Of a DNA stretch of 64,000 nucleotides, positions 60,393 through 64,000 are shown piece after piece. Both the position numbers and the translations under genes were made by a program. Positions within the stretch are counted from its first letter, which is position 1. Each line of letters starts with the position of its first letter. Under the pieces are notes generated by a model. The model was not told the origin of the DNA and ran no database searches. It worked only from the letters and a program-made list of their open reading frames with translations. This DNA is from DATAPE01 sp034667525. Lineage in GTDB: Bacteria; Actinomycetota; CADDZG01; WHSQ01. The stretch is from NCBI GenBank assembly GCA_034667525.1, contig JAXDJO010000023.1, forward strand, positions 1 to 64,000, in the 5' to 3' direction.

Positions 60393-60704
60393 TCACCTCC
60401 CTCCTTGAGGTGGGAGGCGAGCCGCTTCGTCGCACTGAGCGCCACAGTGGATGCAGCACATGCCGCTCCAGACTTGAGCGCCCAGCAGCCGCCGAGGCGA
60501 CGACGGACAGGCCAGGATCCTCAGCTGGTTGTTTCGGTTCGAGGCTTCGACGAGAAGGAAGTGTTTTCGTTCTTCACCCCGGGCCTCATCGAGATGACGG
60601 GCAAGATCGGATTGGAACTCGCCGCAGTGCCTGCAATGACCTTGGAGGGTTCGACTGGGCGCCGTCAGTGTCACAAGCTGACCTTGACACCCGAAGGTTT
60701 CCAC
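60393..60704 (-). CDS. Small Cys-rich, zinc-ribbon-like protein
   Basis: 103 residues with CRHCG (24-28) and CCIHCGAQC (83-91), which could form one zinc site. Unknown function. The GTG at 60704 lacks a clear ribosome-binding site. The overlapping frame on the other strand (60318-60722) has no family features, so this frame is preferred, with moderate confidence. It precedes the 42-residue peptide and may be in its operon. Confidence 0.45.
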   Translation of the reverse strand: METFGCQGQLVTLTAPSRTLQGHCRHCGEFQSDLARHLDEARGEERKHFLLVEASNRNNQLRILACPSSPRRLLGAQVWSGMCCIHCGAQCDEAARLPPQGGR

Positions 60705-60820
60705 TCGCCATACGTGGAATGACGATTACATGAACATGTAAGCGGGCAATGGTGGACCCCCCGCTTTGGCGTCACCTAACCGCGGGTCATCGTCTTAGGG
60801 CGAGACGCTTCCGGGGTTCC

Positions 60821-61876
60821 TCAGCGTGGATACGTTCGCACCTGCGTGGCTTTCGTCGATGCCCACACAGGGCCCTTGGCTTCGATCTGCAACTGCGCCG
60901 CCGCGGACCGGGTGATCTCTGCTACGAGCGTCACTTCACCTGTCAATCGCACCCTCACGCGTTCTCCTTCAAGGTTGACTTCGGCTACGTCCAACCTCCA
61001 CACGTTCCGAGGGGTTCCTTCCGGTGGCGTTCTGTGGAGGGCGACGGCGGTGGGATGAATGGCCACCAACACATCTCCGGAGGGCGCACCGACAACGGCA
61101 ACCGAGGCCCCACCCGTCAGTCGCACATGATCTACGGACCCGCGACCTTCGAGGAGATTGACACCGACGAACTCGGCCACGTAAGGCGTACGCGGCTGGA
61201 GCTGTAGCTCGTTGCTGGCTCCCCGCTGGGTGACCCGTCCCTCCTCCACCACCACTATCTGTTGGGCCAAGGCGAGGGCTTCCATCGGCTGGTGCGTAAC
61301 CAGGAGCGCGGTTCCGGGGTAATCGAAGAGGGCCGTGCTCAGGGTTTGCCGCGTCTCCCTTTGATCGGTGACGTCTAGCTTCGAAGTTGGCTCATCGAGC
61401 AGCAGAAGGTCCGGCTTTGCCGCGAATGCCCGGGCCAACGCAACCTTCTGCGCTTGACCGCCGGAGAGCTCACCCGCTCGTACATCGGCGAGATCGTCGG
61501 CGTCCAGTCGTTGCAGCGTTCTACGTGCGGCCACCATCGCGTCCGATTTCTTCATCGGGGTGGACCGAAGTCCATACGCGACGTTCTCCAGCGCCGTCAT
61601 CTTCCCGAAGAGGGCAAGATCCTGGAACATCACACCGATCGATCGGCGCTGAGGAGCAAGCCGAAGACGTGAGGCAGGATCCTCCCAGACGGTGCCGCCG
61701 ACAACGACTTTGCCGCTTTCGAGCGCGAGCAAGCCGGATAGCGCTTGCACCAGGGTTGACTTCCCTGCTCCGTTCGGGCCCACGATGGCCAGGACGTGAC
61801 CCTGCTCTGCACAGATATCGATGTCGATGTGAAACTGCTGCCTCGGCAGGGCCACGTCTGCTTCGAGAAAGCTCAT
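60821..61876 (-). CDS. modC: Molybdate ABC transporter ATPase ModC
   Basis: 351 residues. ABC domain with Walker A VGPNGAGKST, signature LSGGQAQKVAL, Walker B LLLLDEPTSKLDV and switch His in LLVTHQPMEAL; a C-terminal TOBE/Mop domain (about 285-345) senses oxyanions. It overlaps modB by 4 nt at its start. Tungstate cannot be excluded. It is the last gene of the mod operon. Confidence 0.94.
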   Translation of the reverse strand: MSFLEADVALPRQQFHIDIDICAEQGHVLAIVGPNGAGKSTLVQALSGLLALESGKVVVGGTVWEDPASRLRLAPQRRSIGVMFQDLALFGKMTALENVAYGLRSTPMKKSDAMVAARRTLQRLDADDLADVRAGELSGGQAQKVALARAFAAKPDLLLLDEPTSKLDVTDQRETRQTLSTALFDYPGTALLVTHQPMEALALAQQIVVVEEGRVTQRGASNELQLQPRTPYVAEFVGVNLLEGRGSVDHVRLTGGASVAVVGAPSGDVLVAIHPTAVALHRTPPEGTPRNVWRLDVAEVNLEGERVRVRLTGEVTLVAEITRSAAAQLQIEAKGPVWASTKATQVRTYPR

Positions 61877-62637
61877 CTCACTCGCAGGTTTCCGCGCAGG
61901 GAGATGAGTACCGCAAGAGCAACCGCCAGGAGCAGAAGGCTAAGGATGATTGCACCATCGAAATCGGTTTGAAGGGTTTGGTAGACGTCAAGGGGCAGCG
62001 TTTGCGTCCGGCCTTCGATGTTGCCGTTGAACGTGATGGTTGCGCCGAACTCGCCTAGGGCACGCGCCCAGCACAAGGCGGCTCCGGCGGAAATGGCGGG
62101 CCACATAGCAGGCAGTGTGATCGTCCTCAGGATTCGCCCCCGGGTCGCTCCCAGGGTTGCGGCCGCATCCTCCAGATGATGATCGACAGACGCAAAAGCA
62201 CCCTCGAGCACCACGATGAGGAAAGGTGAGGACACGAAGGTGGCAGCCAGGACTGCTCCTGCCGGGGTGAAGGGCAACGCGATCCCCAGACGCGCCAGCA
62301 GATTTCCAAGCAGCCCGAAACGCGCGAATGCAGTTAACAACCCGACTCCCCCAACAACCGGAGGCAGCACCATCGGGATCAGCACGAGACCGCGCACCAC
62401 GCGCCGACCGGGGAAGGTCTTTCTGGCCAGGATCCACGCCAGCGGCAGCCCGAATACAAACGAGAGTAGGAGAGAAGAGAAGGAAACGACCAGCGACAAT
62501 CGAAGCGCCTCCAAAGTCGCGGGTGCGGTGAGCTCGCGCACCGCTCTGGACCACGGGGCATGTGCGATCAGGCCCGCCAGAGGCAACAGGAAGAAAGCAC
62601 AAGCCAGCGCGGCGAGCACGAGAAAGACTGCAGGCAA
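61873..62637 (-). CDS. modB: Molybdate ABC transporter permease ModB
   Basis: 254 residues from TTG 62637, with GAGGG 4 nt upstream; it starts 20 nt after the modA stop, and the long open frame further upstream overlaps modA and is rejected. Five or six membrane helices and the EAA loop in DAAATLGATRGRILRTITLP. PMVLPPVVGGVGLL and WARALGEFGATITFNGNI are ModB signatures. Confidence 0.93.
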   Translation of the reverse strand: MPAVFLVLAALACAFFLLPLAGLIAHAPWSRAVRELTAPATLEALRLSLVVSFSSLLLSFVFGLPLAWILARKTFPGRRVVRGLVLIPMVLPPVVGGVGLLTAFARFGLLGNLLARLGIALPFTPAGAVLAATFVSSPFLIVVLEGAFASVDHHLEDAAATLGATRGRILRTITLPAMWPAISAGAALCWARALGEFGATITFNGNIEGRTQTLPLDVYQTLQTDFDGAIILSLLLLAVALAVLISLRGNLRVR

Positions 62638-62656
62638 GGTGCCCTCGCCGCGGGTA

Positions 62657-63448
62657 CTACGGAGGCCCGAAGCCAAAATCTCGCAAGATCCTCTGGCCGG
62701 TCGATGACAGAACCAGTTGCACGAACTGGCGGCCGGACACCGAACCGTTACGCAAAGCAACGATCGGGTACCGAGCGACCACGTTCTCGGCAGAGGGAAC
62801 ATGGACGGTAACCAATCTGGAAGCGACATCCGGGGTCAGGTCGCTCACGTACACGATGCCGGCATCTGCATCACCCAACAGCACCTTCGACACCACGCTC
62901 TTGTCGTCGATCTCGTTGGACACGATGTTCTTCTCGGCCTGCTTCCGGATCCCCAAGTTCCCCAACATCTGGCGCGCGTAATCTCCTGCCGGAACACCCG
63001 GGGCCGCCAGAACGAGCTTTACCCCCGCCCGAGCGAGATCTTGCGGGTGCCTTATTCCTGCTGGATCCGCTTTAGGCGTGATGATCAGCAGCCTGTTTGA
63101 CGCGAACACTTGGGGCTTGCCGCTTGCAAGGGAGGCAGATGTAACGGTTTGCATGGGCGCTGCTCCCGCGGCAGCGAATACGTCGGCAGGCGCGCCCTGA
63201 GTGATCTGATTCGCGAGCGTGTCGGATGCGGAGAAGTTGAAGCGCACCTTGGCACCCTTGTGCTGCTTTTCGAACAAGCTTCCGAGCTTGGAGAAGCCTT
63301 GCGTGAGGGAGGACGCTGCGAAGACCGTTACGTTGCTCGGGGGCCCGCTCTTTCCGTCGCCGGACGCAGATGATCCAGATGGCGACGAGCAAGCACCGAG
63401 CACCAGGCATATTGCTATTACCAGACCTCTACGGAGGGCAGGCTTCAC
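62657..63448 (-). CDS. modA: Molybdate-binding lipoprotein ModA
   Basis: 263 residues. Lipoprotein signal with lipobox LGAC (Cys20), then a periplasmic-binding fold. VFAASSLTQGFSKLG carries the first oxyanion contacts, FSASDTLANQITQGAPADVF the second, and GDADAGIVYVSDL the third. It captures molybdate (or tungstate) outside the cell. GTG 63448 overlaps the stop of the regulator (GTGA). Confidence 0.94.
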   Translation of the reverse strand: MKPALRRGLVIAICLVLGACSSPSGSSASGDGKSGPPSNVTVFAASSLTQGFSKLGSLFEKQHKGAKVRFNFSASDTLANQITQGAPADVFAAAGAAPMQTVTSASLASGKPQVFASNRLLIITPKADPAGIRHPQDLARAGVKLVLAAPGVPAGDYARQMLGNLGIRKQAEKNIVSNEIDDKSVVSKVLLGDADAGIVYVSDLTPDVASRLVTVHVPSAENVVARYPIVALRNGSVSGRQFVQLVLSSTGQRILRDFGFGPP

Positions 63449-63846
63449 TCTTCGTCCAATAGCTCGATGGCTACGTTTGTCGCTTTGACGGCTGCAGCGA
63501 CTAGAACGCCCGGCTCGAGCTCGAGCTCGTCTGCCGCCTCGCGCGAGATGAGAGATACGAAGCGGTGGGTTCCCGCCTGAACCTCCACCTGGGTCATCAC
63601 TTTGTCGCGCGTGACGGCTGTGACGATGCCAACGAACCTATTTCTGGTCGACTGCGGGGACATGGTGGTGGATTCGGACGCAGGCTTGAGGCTCGATGCC
63701 AGCGCCGCCAGCTCGGCGCCGGATACCAAGCGCTGGCCGCCCGCGGTGCGGGTCGCATTAAGGCGTCCACCGTCCACCCAACGGCGCACGGTATCGGCGC
63801 TGACCCCTAGAAGGGTTGCTGCCTGGCCGATCCGATACTGGCGCAT
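63445..63846 (-). CDS. Molybdate-responsive regulator: MerR/BldC-type HTH fused to TOBE
   Basis: 133 residues. An N-terminal helix-turn-helix of the excisionase/BldC type (RIGQAATLLGVSADTVRRWVDGG and GGQR) and a C-terminal single TOBE/Mop domain (STRNRFVGIVTAVTRDKVMTQVEVQAG, KATNVAIELL) that would bind molybdate. The combination replaces classical ModE, which has a LysR-type HTH. It is first in the mod operon and overlaps modA by 4 nt, so it may regulate its own operon. TAGAAT is 6 nt before ATG 63846. Confidence 0.9.
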   Translation of the reverse strand: MRQYRIGQAATLLGVSADTVRRWVDGGRLNATRTAGGQRLVSGAELAALASSLKPASESTTMSPQSTRNRFVGIVTAVTRDKVMTQVEVQAGTHRFVSLISREAADELELEPGVLVAAAVKATNVAIELLDEE

Positions 63847-63852
63847 GCGAGG

Positions 63853-63858
63853 ATTCTA
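63853..63858 (-). promoter_or_regulatory. -10 element of the mod operon
   Basis: TAGAAT on the minus strand, 6 nt before ATG 63846. Leaderless start predicted. Confidence 0.5.
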
Positions 63859-63943
63859 GCCAGAATCGCTCGCACTTCTACCCATCTGGCCGGACGAAAC
63901 CTCTCGGACCGGGATGTGCGAAGGGCCTGCGAACATTGCTCCC

Positions 63944-64000
63944 GTGGACCAGCAGGAGGACGTTTTCGAGGCTGCCAGCGTCGAGCTGGCCGAGCGGCAT
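63944..64000 (+). CDS. Possible 5' end of a gene cut by the right edge
   Basis: From GTG 63944 the frame stays open to the window end (19 codons, VDQQEDVFEAASVELAERH). AACATT lies 6 nt before the GTG, as in other leaderless genes here. Too short to assign a family. Confidence 0.3.
   Translation, partial: MDQQEDVFEAASVELAERH

Noticed and set aside
62638..62829. Longer ModB N-terminus
   Set aside because: It would overlap modA by 170 nt and adds a Cys/Trp-rich non-family peptide; TTG 62637 has a ribosome-binding site.
1..64000. Selenoprotein genes with in-frame TGA in the window
   Set aside because: I looked for recognisable families broken by TGA and found none; a SECIS search with a tool would be needed to exclude small ones.

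Overview
The window looks like a 64 kb chromosomal segment of a deep-branching, probably uncultured actinobacterium (Actinomycetota). The evidence is family content: the proteasome activator Bpa, a WhiB protein, a BldC-like regulator, an InhA-type FabI, SenX3-RegX3, a pair of ArsA/Get3-like ATPases, and the order SRP RNA-dnaX-ybaB-recR-ask-asd, which resembles other actinobacteria. The sequence is GC-rich, the tRNA genes lack an encoded CCA, and many genes start 6-8 nt after a TANNNT -10 hexamer, as expected for leaderless mRNAs. I saw no insertion sequence, prophage or CRISPR array. The segment reads as core genome with a few lineage-specific genes.

Layout. 1-5.8 kb: lhr helicase (cut by the left edge), bpa, three tRNA-Ser genes, tRNA-Arg(ACG) beside tadA, a SnoaL-like gene and a large-type SRP RNA. 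6-15.8 kb: dnaX-ybaB-recR, an HD-GYP protein with an external Ig-like tail, lysC-asd, a PAP2 phosphatase and fabI. 15.8-24.7 kb: a diguanylate cyclase, a TMEM175-type channel, Lon, a methyltransferase, tRNA-Pro, a metallophosphoesterase and an RsbU-STAS pair. 24.8-31.8 kb: an operon of two ArsA-type ATPases, a lone sdhC and an unknown gene, then a secreted repeat protein, an NfeD protein and a GCS2-family ligase. 31.8-38.7 kb: selB, a HAD phosphatase, a NarL-type response regulator overlapping selA, and a sensor kinase. 38.8-43.7 kb: exported proteins (subtilase with 21 pentapeptide repeats, M15 peptidase, beta-propeller) and whiB. 43.7-47.8 kb: an MTHFR-family gene, a short HPF-like protein, a glycosyltransferase and a LOG protein. 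47.8-57 kb: a complete phosphate block (regX3-senX3, phoU, pstSCAB, DUF47-pit). 57-64 kb: a PAC2 protein, ogt, tRNA-Sec antisense to a bldC-like gene, DUF2127, and modCBA with its regulator.

How it works together. selA, selB and tRNA-Sec show that UGA is decoded as selenocysteine. With molybdate import in the same window, this suggests a Sec- and Mo-dependent enzyme such as formate dehydrogenase elsewhere (inference). The phosphate block holds sensing, high-affinity and low-affinity uptake. Two candidate PHO boxes sit exactly 31 nt upstream of candidate -10 elements at phoU and pstS. Bpa and a PAC2 protein fit a 20S proteasome, and Lon adds a second AAA+ protease.

The most unusual signals are: RNA genes whose -10 element places the start of transcription at the mature 5' end; two divergent gene pairs that share one overlapping -10 core; a bldC-like gene whose stop codon is the complement of the tRNA-Sec anticodon; an NfeD protease with no lysine available for its dyad; and the 21-unit repeat of the subtilase.
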